Shown here: positions 11,801 to 23,800 of the stretch, piece by piece
Numbering within the stretch: the stretch's first letter is position 1
Layout of the letters: each line of letters opens with the position of its first letter
Source of the DNA: Limnomonas spitsbergensis
Taxonomy: Eukaryota; Chlorophyta; Chlorophyceae; Chlamydomonadales
Direction: 5' to 3'
NCBI GenBank assembly: GCA_037349105.1
Contig: JAYJMM010000029.1
Location: forward strand, 124,001-188,000
Length of the DNA: 64,000 nt
Notes under the pieces: generated by a model
Seen by the model: only the letters and a program-made list of their open reading frames with translations
The model's database searches: none
Told to the model about the DNA's origin: nothing
Translations under genes and position numbers: made by a program

Positions 11801-14800
11801 TCCTCCTCCCAGTAGGACCGCAGCTGGGCCGTCCATTCGAAATCATTGTCATTTCGCACGTCCTGGAGGAGACGGGGGTTGAGGATCATGCCAGAGGGTG
11901 TGGATCATGCCGGAGGGTATGGATTATGCCGGAGGGTGTGCATCATGCCGGAGGGTGTGGATCATGCCGGAGGGTGTGGATCATGCCGGAGGGTGGATCA
12001 TGCCGGAGGGCGTGAATCATGCCAGAGGGTGTGGATCATGCCGGAGGGTGGATCATGCCGGAGGGCGTGGATCATGCCAGAGGGTGTGGATCATGCCGGA
12101 GGGTGTGGATCATGCCGGAGGGCGTAAATCATGCCAGAGGGTGTGAATCATGCCGGAGGGTGTGGATCATGCCGGAGGGTGGATCTTGCCGGAGGGTGTG
12201 GATCATGCCGGAGGGCGTGGATCATGCCAGAGGGTGTGGATCATGCCGGAGGGTGGATCTTGCCGGAGGGTGTGGATCATGCCGGAGGGTGTGGATCATG
12301 CCGGAGGGCGTGGATCATGCCAGAGGGCGTGGATCATGCCGGAGGGTGGATCATGCCGGAGGGCGTGGATCATGCCAGAGGGTGTGGATCATGCCGGAGG
12401 GTGTGGATCATGCCGGAGGGCGTAAATCATGCCAGAGGGTGTGAATCATGCCGGAGGGTGTGGATCATGCCGGAGGGTGGATCTTGCCGGAGGGTGTGGA
12501 TCATGCCGGAGGGCGTGGATCATGCCAGAGGGTGTGGATCATGCCGGAGGGTGGATCTTGCCGGAGGGTGTGGATCATGCCGGAGGGTGTGGATCATGCC
12601 GGAGGGCGTGGATCATGCCAGAGGGTGTGGATCATGCTGGAGGGTGGATCTTGCCGGAGGGTGTGGATCATGCCGGAGGGTGTGGATCATGCTGGAGGGT
12701 GTGGATCATGCCAGGGTTTGTGGATCATGTCTGGGCAGAGATTAAGCAGGCCACGAAGGTTTGCATAGGTAGTACACATCCCACCCAGCAGCCCTCCCCC
12801 CTTTGCTGCTACCACTGCCACCACGTCGCGTGCGTGGACATCCATCACCACCAACGCCTACCAGCCCACCAGCCACTGCCAGCCACCACCAGCAACCAGC
12901 ACACCAGCCCACCAACCACCTCACCTTTGCTGCCAGCACCGCTACCACATCGCGTGCGTGGACGTCCATCACCACCAGTGCCCCCAGGGTGGCGCGCTGC
13001 AGCCCCGTCAGCTCGCCCCGCACAAGGTCCACAATGCGCAGCAGGTCTGATGTACACTTGTGCTCATAAGCAGCCACCGTGTTGGCCTTAATGGCGGCAG
13101 TCACATCTGTAAGGTTTGCGCGGGAGGTCAAGGGGGGTCATGGGGTGTGGGTGATGGAGGGCAGGGACGAAGAGAGAAGTCTGCAGCCGTCTTCCTCCCT
13201 ACACTCCACTTCAGGGAAACGGCGCGGATGTGGCTATAGCCCCAAGCTGCGCTGCATCCTTGACCTTCACGCCCCAATAGGGTGTCGCTTTCTTTCTTAC
13301 TTCACACTCCACTCCACATACTCACCTCTGCCGTGCCTAAACCCTCCTCAGCCCTCTAGCTCTCACCGCGGGTCCAGAAGATGGCCCCGTGGCAACCAGC
13401 ACCACCGTGCTTACACCCACCCTCTAAAGCAGGAGTAGCCCCCTTCCCCTCCTTGCCAGGGCCCCATACTTGGCCCATACCTACCCGGGAACAGCTGCAC
13501 CTAAAGCAGGTTGGTCGTGTGCCTTTCCTGTTCCTGTTCGCCTTAACTCAGCTGTCCACGAGGGCCCCTTGCGCACACGGGCTGTTTTGTTGTGTTAGCA
13601 TTCCAGGTTTCTAGGGTTGGGCGGCCGGTCTCACACCTTGTTAAGTCCAAAGAAAAGAAATAGCAGCAGCAACCCTCAATTCGAGTCCAGAAAATTAGCC
13701 GTAGCAACCAGGACCACCATCCCTGGCCACTCCACACCATCAGCCCTTCTTCACCCCCTTGCCGGGATCTGTGTCTAACACACCCTTTTAGCATCCTCCC
13801 AGCCATGCAATCCCCTCGAATCTAGAAGATGGCCGTGACAACCAGCACCACCATCCCTGGCCACTCCACACCATTCGAAACAAGTCACCTATCCCAGCCT
13901 AAGTCGACAACTTTTGCAAGGAATTGCCCGCAACTCGAGTCCAGAAGATGGCCGTGACGACCAGCACCACCATGCCCGGCCACTCCAACACCATTCCTAA
14001 TAAGTCTCCTACCCTAGCCTAAGCCTACAAGTTCTGCAGGGAATTGTCCGCACCTCGAGTCCAGAAGATGGCCGTAACAACCAGCACCACCATGCCCGGC
14101 CACTCCAGCACCCACTCGTTGCGCGGCTTCCCCGCATAGGCCTCGATGCCTCGGCCCGTCACGTCGTGGATGGCGTCAAACATGCCGCCCTCGACCTCCA
14201 GCAGCCACTTTTCAACTGAGCCGCGGGCCTGAGAGAAGAGGGAGGAGGGGGGCACTGTTCATTTGTGCCTGCCCAATGTTGCAGCGACTTTTCAACTGAG
14301 CCGCGGGCCTGCGGGTAGGACGGGGGGGACGGGGGTACTGTTCATTTGTGCGTATTGGTAGCGTCTGCCCAGTGTTGCAGCCACTTCAAACATGCCGCCC
14401 TCGACCTCCATCAGCCAATTTTCAACTGAGCCGCGGGCCTGAGAGAGAACAGCATGGGGGAGGGTCATGTCCGATATAGGGGTGAGTCAGACAGCAGCCA
14501 CTTTTCAGCTGAGCCGCGGGCCTGAGAGAAGAGCGGGGGACGGGGGCACTGTTCATTTGTGCGTATTGGCAGCCTCTGCCCAGTGTTGCAGCCACCTCTC
14601 CACTGAGCCGCGGGCTTGCAAGAGAAGAGCAGGGGAGGGTCGTGTCCAATATAGGGGTGGATCAGGGCATGCGGAACAGGGGCAGGACAAAGAGCCCTAG
14701 CGCATAAGACCTTTTCTAGGCCTTGGGGGTCAAGATATGTGCTACCACCAGACGTTGTTGTGTTTGTACCCATGGTGCTACCACCATACGTTGTTGTGTT

Positions 14801-17800
14801 TGTACCCTATGCTACTTTAGGGTTCAGGGTTATGGCTTATGTGTTCCCAGCACTACACCCTTGCCATTCCCCTGGCCTCCCCACCTTAATGGTTTCGATG
14901 TTGTGCTTGTATCCGACGCTGGTTTAGGGTTCAGAGCAATGAGAGCAAATGAATATATGATATAAAGGGTGGAGGGTTGACAAAGTTCTGGCACCCTCCC
15001 ACTTGCCTCCTCCTCACCTTATTGGTGTCGATGTTGTGCTTGTAGCCGACGCGCTCCTTCTCCACCGAGTTCATGGCGTGGATGACGTAGTTGTCGTCGA
15101 ACTCCAGCGAGTTGATGCCCTCAAAGCACTTCTTGAGGTGCGGCTGGCAGCGCGTCGGGTCCTTAGTCTCGGACAGGATCTCCAGCATCTCGTCATTGGA
15201 CAAGAAGAAGAACCTGTGCAGGCCAGAGGGGGGAGCAGGGGCGCAGCAGGTGTAACGTTGTGCAATAGACCTTGAACCATGCTGGCTCGCAGCATGTGGG
15301 GTCCTGGGTGTCCTCAAATATCTCCAGCATCTTGTTGTTGGACAAGAAGAAGAACCTGCAGGCCGGCAGAGGCCGCAGGGGCATAGTAGGTTACGTTGTT
15401 GGGTACTAAACCCCAATCGCCGCTGGACATGGAAAGGGACCTGCAAGCCAGTAGAGGCAGCAGGGGCAGAAACGCATTAAGGGTCTTCAATAAATCAATA
15501 AACTGCGGGCAGAGGCAGCAGAGGTAGGAAGCGCATGAGGGGTAAGGGTTTGTCCTGAACCCTGAAACCTCCAGTGGAGGTAAGAGCAGGAAACGCTGGC
15601 GCAGGGTCAGCAGTTTCTCAGGGCTTGGGAGCGACGTTTGCCTACAACACAACCCTGATGAACATGCCTTCGGTTCGGAGTTTGAGATGTGCAGGGTCCG
15701 AAGGTTTCGGAGTAACATTCACTTGCAACCCTCCAGATCATGTCACCAGTTGGGTCTTTGAGATGTGCAGGGTGAGCGTTGTTGAACGATAATGCATGGT
15801 TCGAAACAGTGCGTTGTCCCTGGAACCGCAAGTGTGGATGCAAGTGTGGATGTAGGTGGGATACCAGTGGGGATGCAGGTATGGATGCAGGTATGGATGC
15901 AGGTATGGATGCAGGTATGGATTGGGCGTAGGGTTGGGCAGCAGGTCTCACACTTTGTTAAGTCCTCTCAAAATGTATGGATGCAGGTATGGATGCAGGT
16001 ATGGATGCAGGTATGGATGCAGGTATGGATGCAGGTGGGGAACGTGGTGTCACCAAGTGCTGTTCCCAGCATTCTGATGATGCCAATGAAGAGCCTCAAA
16101 CCACCTAGACGTCCTCCTCCATTTCCAAACCACCCATTCCACTCCCTGAAAGTCGGTCGGTAGACTTCCCCCCAAACCCTGGTAGCATGATACCGCACGA
16201 CACTGCGCAATACGGCACAGGATCAGCCGGATTGCACTACCAAGGCAGCACGTTACGGCACAAGACAGCACGATACGGTGTAGGTTAAGCCGGATGGTGC
16301 TACCGTGCCAAAACACTCCTGCCTGCGTCCTCCCTGTCAACCCTAAATCCCCAACAAGGAGCGATCCGGAGGATCAGGATCTTTTCGCGCCCATGGCAGG
16401 TTCATATGGGACATCAGCCGCCGAGAGAAAACAACGCCCCTGGGAATAAAAAAAAAATATCCACACATCCTCCCCCTGCCCCTCCCCTTGCCCCACTTTC
16501 CCCCCACACACCCACCTGGGGAAGAACAGCCTCTTCTTCTCCAGATAGGCCGCCAGCCCCTTCTGTATGGCGTCCAGCAGCTGGTTGCACTCCACCAGCT
16601 TGTCCACGCGCTCCTTCTCACGGGCGATGGGGATCACTGCGGGGGCCTGCTGCGTGCTTTTCATCATGCCGCGCCACATGGCATCAACCGCCCTGATGTG
16701 TGGGAGGTGGGTGGGGGGAGAGGTTGGGTGGGCGCTGAGTGCTACACATCATGCCGCGCCACATGGCATGAAGAGCCCTGGTGCATGGGAGGGGGGCAGT
16801 CCAATCAGACTATGTGGCGGGGTGCTGTGAGCTGCACATCATGCCGCACCGCAGGGCCTCAACAAGTCTGAAACAATGTGGGTGGATGGGGTTAAGGGGG
16901 TGTGGAGGGCCAGACAGGAGTGGGGGGCAGGCTAGGGGCAGGCTAGGGGCAGGTGGAAGGCAGGTGGGGGGCAGGTGGGCAGCTAGGGGGCTGGAAGGGT
17001 GGAGGGGGAGGGGGAGGGGGCACACATTGCGTTATTCCTGGATCTCTGATGGCCATCATTAGAAGGCCTGTCTAGAATCCTCTGCATTGTTTCGCACCTG
17101 AACTTCTCTCCCTCCTCTGGCATCTGCTTCACAATGTCGTCACTGCTGAAGATGGGCTCCAGGTACAGCCAGGTGGACTGGCACTGCAGCCAGTTGTCCA
17201 GCATGTCCTAGGGGGAGAAGCAGTGAGAGCATTGTTACAGCCACGTGGACTGGCAGAACATGTCATGGGGGAGCAGCAGGAGCAGCAGTAGCATTGTTTG
17301 GGCCACACGGACTGCAGCCAGTTATCTACCCATGATCTATGCACAGCTGCAATGCCTGCAGCATCCGTTCCTAAAGCATAAACCCAGACCCCCCACACAC
17401 CTGCAACACCTGTAGGATCGGCTCCCTAAACCCTCAGCACTGACCCTAAACCCTGAAACAATGCACACCTGCAACGTCTGCAGCATCTGCTCCCATGTGG
17501 ATGCCCGCTCCTTGAAGGGCTTGACAAAGGGGCTGGCGTTCATGGCCTGGATCTTCACAATCTGGTCGTCCAGGATGGTCTGAACCTCATCCGTGCCGCC
17601 AATGATGAAGGTGCCTGAGGGCAGGGAGGCAGGGGGCAGGGTGGGGCAGAAGGGATGAGGCAGAGAGTAGGAAGCAGGGGGGAAGGGGGCAGTGGGGAGG
17701 GGGCAGGGGGGCAGGGGGTAGGGGGGGGAGGGGGAAGGGAGCAGGAGGCAGGGGGCATGGGGCGGGGGGGAAGGGGGAAGAGGGGAGGTGGAAGGAAGAA

Positions 17801-20800
17801 GGGGGGCAGGAGGGATGGGACAGGAGGGCAGGTGGCAGAAGGGGCAGGTGGGCAAGGAGAGGAAGGGGGAAGGGGGACAGAAGGCAGGGGGCAGGTGGGA
17901 GGGAACAGGTGGGCTGGGGGCAGGGGGCAGGTGGCAGGAAGCAGGGAGGAGGGGGCAGGGGACAGGAACCAGGAAGGAGGGGGCAGGGGGTAGGGGGCAG
18001 GAAGGAGGGGGCAGGGGGCAGGAACCAGGAAGGAGGGGGCAGGGGGCAGGGGGCAGGAAGCAGGGAGGAGGGGGCAGGGGACAGGAACCAGGAAGGAGGG
18101 GGCAGGGGGCAGGGGGCAGGAAGGAGGGGGCAGGGGGCAGGAACCAGGAAGGAGGGGCAGGGGGCAGGAACCAGGAAGGAGGGGGCAGGGGGCAGGAACC
18201 AGGAAGGAGGGGGCAGGGGGCAGGAACCAGGAAGGAGGGGGCAGGGGGCAGGAACCAGGAAGGAGGGGGCAGGGGGTAGGGGGCAGGAACCAGGGAGCAG
18301 GGGGCAGGGGGCAGGAACCAGGAAGGAGGGGGCAGGGGGCAGGGGGCAGAAAGCAGGGGACAGGTGACAGGAAGCAGGGGGGAGGCGGCAGGGGGCAGGA
18401 ACCAGGAAGGAGGGGGCAGGGGGCAGGAACCAGGAAGGAGGGGACAGGGGGCAGGAACCAGGAAGGAGGGGGCAGGGGGCAGGAACCAGGAAGGAGGGGA
18501 CAGGGGGCAGGAAGCAGGAAGGAGGGGGCAGGGGGCAGGAACCAGGAAGAAGGGGACAGGGGGCAGGAACCAGGAAGGAGGGGGCAGGGGGTAGGAACCA
18601 GGAAGGAGGGGGCAGGGGGCAGGAACCAGGAAGGAGGGGGCAGGGGGCAGGAACCAGGAAGGAGGGGGCAGGGGGCAGGAACCAGGAAGGAGGGGGCAAG
18701 GGGCAGGAACCAGGAAGGAGGGGGCAGGGGGCAGGAACCAGGAAGAAGGGGACAGGGGGCAGGAACCAGGAAGGAGGGGGAATGGGTAGGAACCAGGAAG
18801 GAGGGGGCAGGGGGCAGGAACCAGGAAGGAGGGGGCAGGGGGCAGGAACCAGGAAGGAGGGGGCAGGGGGCAGGAACCAGGAAGAAGGGGGCAGGGGGCA
18901 GGAACCAGGATGAAGGGGGCAGGCTCTCCCTCCCTCTCTCCCTCCCTCTCTCTCGTACCTGTGTCCTTGTAGGGGATGACCTTGAACTCCAGCCCGGACC
19001 ATTCCGTCTCCATCTTGTCCATGGTCTTCAGCATGCTGTGCTCTTTGGTGGCCATGGCGCCAACGTTCTGGACAGCCTCAAACGAGTCCATGATGTTGAA
19101 CCTGTGAAGGGAGGGGGGGGGCATTGTTCTTAACACGCACCTCAGCTACAATCCAGCTAAAATTCAGGTACAAATACAGCTACAATTCAGCTACGTCCTG
19201 GCCTGCGGCTGAGAGGGGACCTGGTGCAAAAACTTCATGATATTGAACCTGTGAAGGGGGGGGGGGCATGATTCTCCACACTGTAACACTTGATGACTTT
19301 CTTGCACTCTTCTCACCCTTGACTCGGATCTCTCTCACTCAGCCAGTTCCGTAAACCCTTCACCCTTAAAACAACTCGTAAAACTCGCACTTGATGAACG
19401 CCCTCCACTGTCCACCCTTCACTCGCAACACACGCACTTGATGACCTTGCTAAACCCTAAACCTTAAACCCTAAACTCTAAATCATAAACCCTCAACGCT
19501 ATACCCTAAACAAGGCTCCTTAAACTCTCCACCCATACACTCTTCACCCACTCACTTGATGAGCTCACTGACTGAGAAGAACTGCCCCTCCACGTACGTC
19601 TGCCCCAGCATGTTGGTGAATATGTTCTCCCAGTGCCGTGTCTCCAGCGCCGGGTTAGACACCTCCTCCAGCAGCGGCATGAACACCATCCAGGCCTCAA
19701 GATCCTTCTTGAGGCGGACCACCACCTCGTCGTCCTTGCGGCTCTTGACCATCTTGTAGTTTTTCTTCATCAGGTCGTCCATCTGGTAGAAGGGAAGGAG
19801 GGAATCTGGAAGGATCTGGAAGGATCTGGAAGGATCTGGAAGGATCTGGAAGGATCTGGAAGGATCTGGAAGGATCTGGAAGGATGGGAGAGAGAGAGGG
19901 AGGTGTCGAAGCTATGGGAGGAAGGGGGTCGCCATCTTTTACTACTAGTTTATCAGGTCGTTGATCTTGGAGGAAGGTAGGGGAGGGGGAGGTGTCGAAA
20001 CAAGGCTTTTACACCACCTTCGAGTTGAACCGGTCGTTCATCTGCGAGGGAGGGAGGGAGAGGGGGAGGTGTGGAAGCAAGGGGTATTCCACCTTTTACT
20101 TTTAATTTATCAGGCCGTTGGTCTGCAAGGGAGGACGAGGGGGGAGGCAGGGAGGGAGGGAGGCAGGGAGGGAAGTCAAGGCAAAGTGTTGAAGGGGAGG
20201 GAGAGAGAGGGAGAAAGACTCCCCGCTCAGATGTGTCTGACTGTTATTTAAATCAAAATCTCACCCCACCTCAAGGTTCGGATCCGCTCTACCGTGCTTC
20301 CTGTGCCCCGCTCCTCACTCGCAGACAGACAAGACAGGCACTCACACCCCACCCCCATCACACACACAGACCTGCGGGTGTGTGTTAGTGCGTCCCTCTC
20401 CCATGGATTAAATTAGGGTTCAGGGTCTGGGGTTTAGGGTTTAGACCCTAAACCCTAAACCCACAAAGACGTGAATGTGTGTGTCAGTGCATCCCTGTCC
20501 CACGGGTGAAATCCACAGAGGTTCCGTCAGCTGAACAGAGGAAGAGCTCTTTGTGCAGCAGATGCATAAGATTCCCCACCTTGGCCAGTACAAATTCCCC
20601 CCTAGTCTTGGTGTGACCGCAGGCTACAACGCCTCACAGCATGATGACGTTCACGGCCCCCGGTGAATGTGCCACTGCCCCCCTTTCCCCGCCCTCCATT
20701 ATCAGGCACTTCACCGGTAAAAGAGAGAGGAGAAGGCAAGCCCCATTTTGACATGAACGTCTTCTGGCTGCAGCGCCTCGCAGCGCAAGGACGCCCACAG

Positions 20801-23800
20801 CTCCCAGTAGGGGTGCCACTGTAGCACAGTGCCCCCTCCCACACTCCCTTTCCAGGATCAGGGTATTCCACCGGCTGGAGAGAAGGCAGAAGGCAATGAC
20901 CCCCCCCCCGTAAATGTCAAAATGTGTCGTATTTGCTCATGTCCCACCCTTTGCCTGGACATCCTCTGCAGCCATAAGACACGTTAACGTGGGGGGGGGG
21001 GGGTTCTGCAATGAACTCCCGCGTAAACTTGTCCGTTTTGCTCATGTCCCCCACCTTGGCCTGAACATCCTCTGGCTGCAGGGCCTCGCAGCGCGAGGAA
21101 GTCCACAGCTTCTTGTTCGTCTCCAAGTCCTTCAGGTACTGCCACTTGTTGCTGTGCACAGTCAGCTCACGGAGGGCCTGCCACGTGGGGGTTAATGAAT
21201 GTGTGAATGTGTGGATGTGTGCCACCCAGCGAAAAAATGTTTCAAAGTCCTTCAGGTACTGCCGCTTGTTGCTGTGCACAGTCAGCTCACGGAGGGCCTG
21301 CCACGTGGGAGGTTCTGACTGTGTGAATGTGTGGATTTGTGCCACCCAGCGGAACATTGTAATTGATGCCTTGAACAGGGGGGGGCAGGGATATGGGGAG
21401 GGCACAGGAGCAGGGGCATCATGAGCCATGGGCCAGGGCTAAGGGACAAGATCCAGTGCCCAGGGCCCAGGGCCAATGCCCCAGCCCTTGCAGAGAACAG
21501 GGTACTGCTCAAGCACCTTCAGCACCCTCGGCATCGCCTGATGCTGTGCAGAGCCAGCCCCTACCCCTGAACACACGATTGCCCCCTGGCCCAGCCAGCT
21601 CCGGCCACAGTGCATATCCTCTGTCCCCTTGTCGTGAGAGGACGCAAACGTAAGTATGAGGACGGGCATCTGCGCCATGTCCCTGAAGTTGGAGGATGGC
21701 AACCAATTCTGGGCTGATAGGTGTGATGTAGCTGATTTCTACCTATATTGTAGCTGAAGCCGTAAAACATCAAAAGTGTGAGTCACGCACCTGTTCCACA
21801 TCCCCGCAGCTGGAGGACGGCCGCCCTCAATGGACTGCAGGCAGTGAGTCTCCCCTGGATTGTAGCTGACTCTCAGATGTATTGTAGCTGACTCTCAGCT
21901 GGATTGTAGCTGACTCTCAGCTGAATCGTAGCTAACTCTCAGCTGGATGGTAGCTGACTCTCAGCTGAATTGTAGCTGACTCTCAGCTGGATTGTAGCTG
22001 ACTCTCAGCTGGATTGTAGCTAACTCTCAGCTGGGTTGTAGCTGACTATCAGCTGGATTGTAGCTGACTCTCAGCTGGATTGTAGCTAACTCTCAGCTGG
22101 GTTGTAGCTGACTCTCAGCTGGATTGTAGCTGACTCTCAGCTGGAATGTAGCTGACTCTCAGCTGAATTGTAGCTGAAGCGCACTAGAATGAAGTGTGGG
22201 GCACGCACCTGCTCCACATCCCCCTACTTTGGTGACAGCTGCCACCACAAGGCCTAGGCCCTGATCTAGCTGGACTGCAGCTGAACTGTAGCTGAAGCCT
22301 TACACCAGGTACAGTGGGACACGCACCTGCTCCACATCCCCGTAGTTGGAGGACGGCTGCCCTCAATGAAATGTACGCGGTGGCTAACCTGAATTGTAGC
22401 TGAATATCAGCTAAATTGTAGCTGAACCTCCTGGATTGTAGCTGAAGCGTGTTAGAGTTAAGTGTGGGGCACACACCTGCTCCACATCCCCATAGTAGGA
22501 GGACGGCTGCCCGAACAGCTCCTCGTAGCCCTTGTACCGCGTCGCCAGCTCTGCCACAAACTCGTACTGCGCTGTGGCGGCTGCCAGCAGGGAGATGGCG
22601 GTGTCCGTGTCGGTGGCGCCGTTGTCGTACTTGCCCGATCGCAGGTCAGCGATCACCTCCTGTGCGGGTTAAGGGTTTAGAATTTAGGGGGGGTAAGGGT
22701 TCAGGGCCGTGAGTGGATGACATTGTCCGTGTTGGTGGCGCCATTGTCGTACTTGCCCGAGCGCAGGTCAGCGATCACCTCCTATGCGGGTGAAGGGTTT
22801 AGGGTCTAGGGGGGGGGAGTATTATAAATTTAGGGGGGTGAGGGTTTCAGAATTTAGGGGGGGTAAGGGTAAAGGGCCGTGAGTCGATGACATTGTCCGT
22901 GTTGGTGGCGCCATTGTCGTACTAGCCCGAGCGCAGGTCAGCGATGACCTCCTGTGCGGGTGAAGGGTTTAGGGTCTAGGGGGGGCGAGGGTTCAGAGCC
23001 GTATGTCGATGGCATTGTCCGTGTCGGCGGCGCCGTTGTCGTACTTGCCGGAGCGCAGGTGGGCGATCACCTCCTGTACAGGTTCAGGGTTTATAATCTA
23101 TGGGGGGGGGGGAGGGTTCAGGGCTGTGAGTCGATGGCGGCGCCGTTGTCGTACTTGCCGGAGCGCTGGTCAGCCATACCCTGTTGTGAGGGTTGACGGT
23201 ATACGGTCAGGTGGGTTCGGGGTTTGGGGATTCAAAGGTTGTGGAGTTCAGGGGATTCAGGCAGGAGGGCGACAGGGTTGTTGTTACAAAGTTGACGCAG
23301 CCACCTGCAGCCACACGCAACCACCTGTAACCACCTGCAACCACCCGCCACCAACCGCAGCCACGAGATGAGATGCCAAGGCAGCAAGGGTGTCCCATTC
23401 AAAGACCTTCATGACCGGTGTTCTGGTCGAGGTTGGGCAGGGACAGATCAATCATGCTTCTGCCCTGATCACAGCTCCCTCCCCTCCCCTCCAGCGTGCA
23501 TTGCACCGGTCGGAGCACCCCTTGCTCTGGCTTGTACCCCTCCTGTACACATGCTTAGTGCACCCTCATTTTAGTTACCCCCTGGCCGATTGGGCCCGAA
23601 CCAAAACCAGCCTCCGGCCTTTAACCCTAAACCCTGAACCCAATTGGGCCTCCAGCCGGAGACCCAAATCGGTCCCTGTTGCACCACGCCCTTCCGGCCA
23701 TCGGCTGTGTAGATGACTTGCAGCTGGATTGACATGGAATACAGAAAGCAAACATATCCTTTGTTTACCCTCAGATGCCCTCTCCTCCCCATGCGTTCGA

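Noticed and set aside
17337..19136. 599-codon minus-strand proline-rich frame
   Set aside because: It runs through exons 16 and 17 and the minisatellite intron between them; the exons are conserved dynein linker and the rest is a 28-bp satellite.
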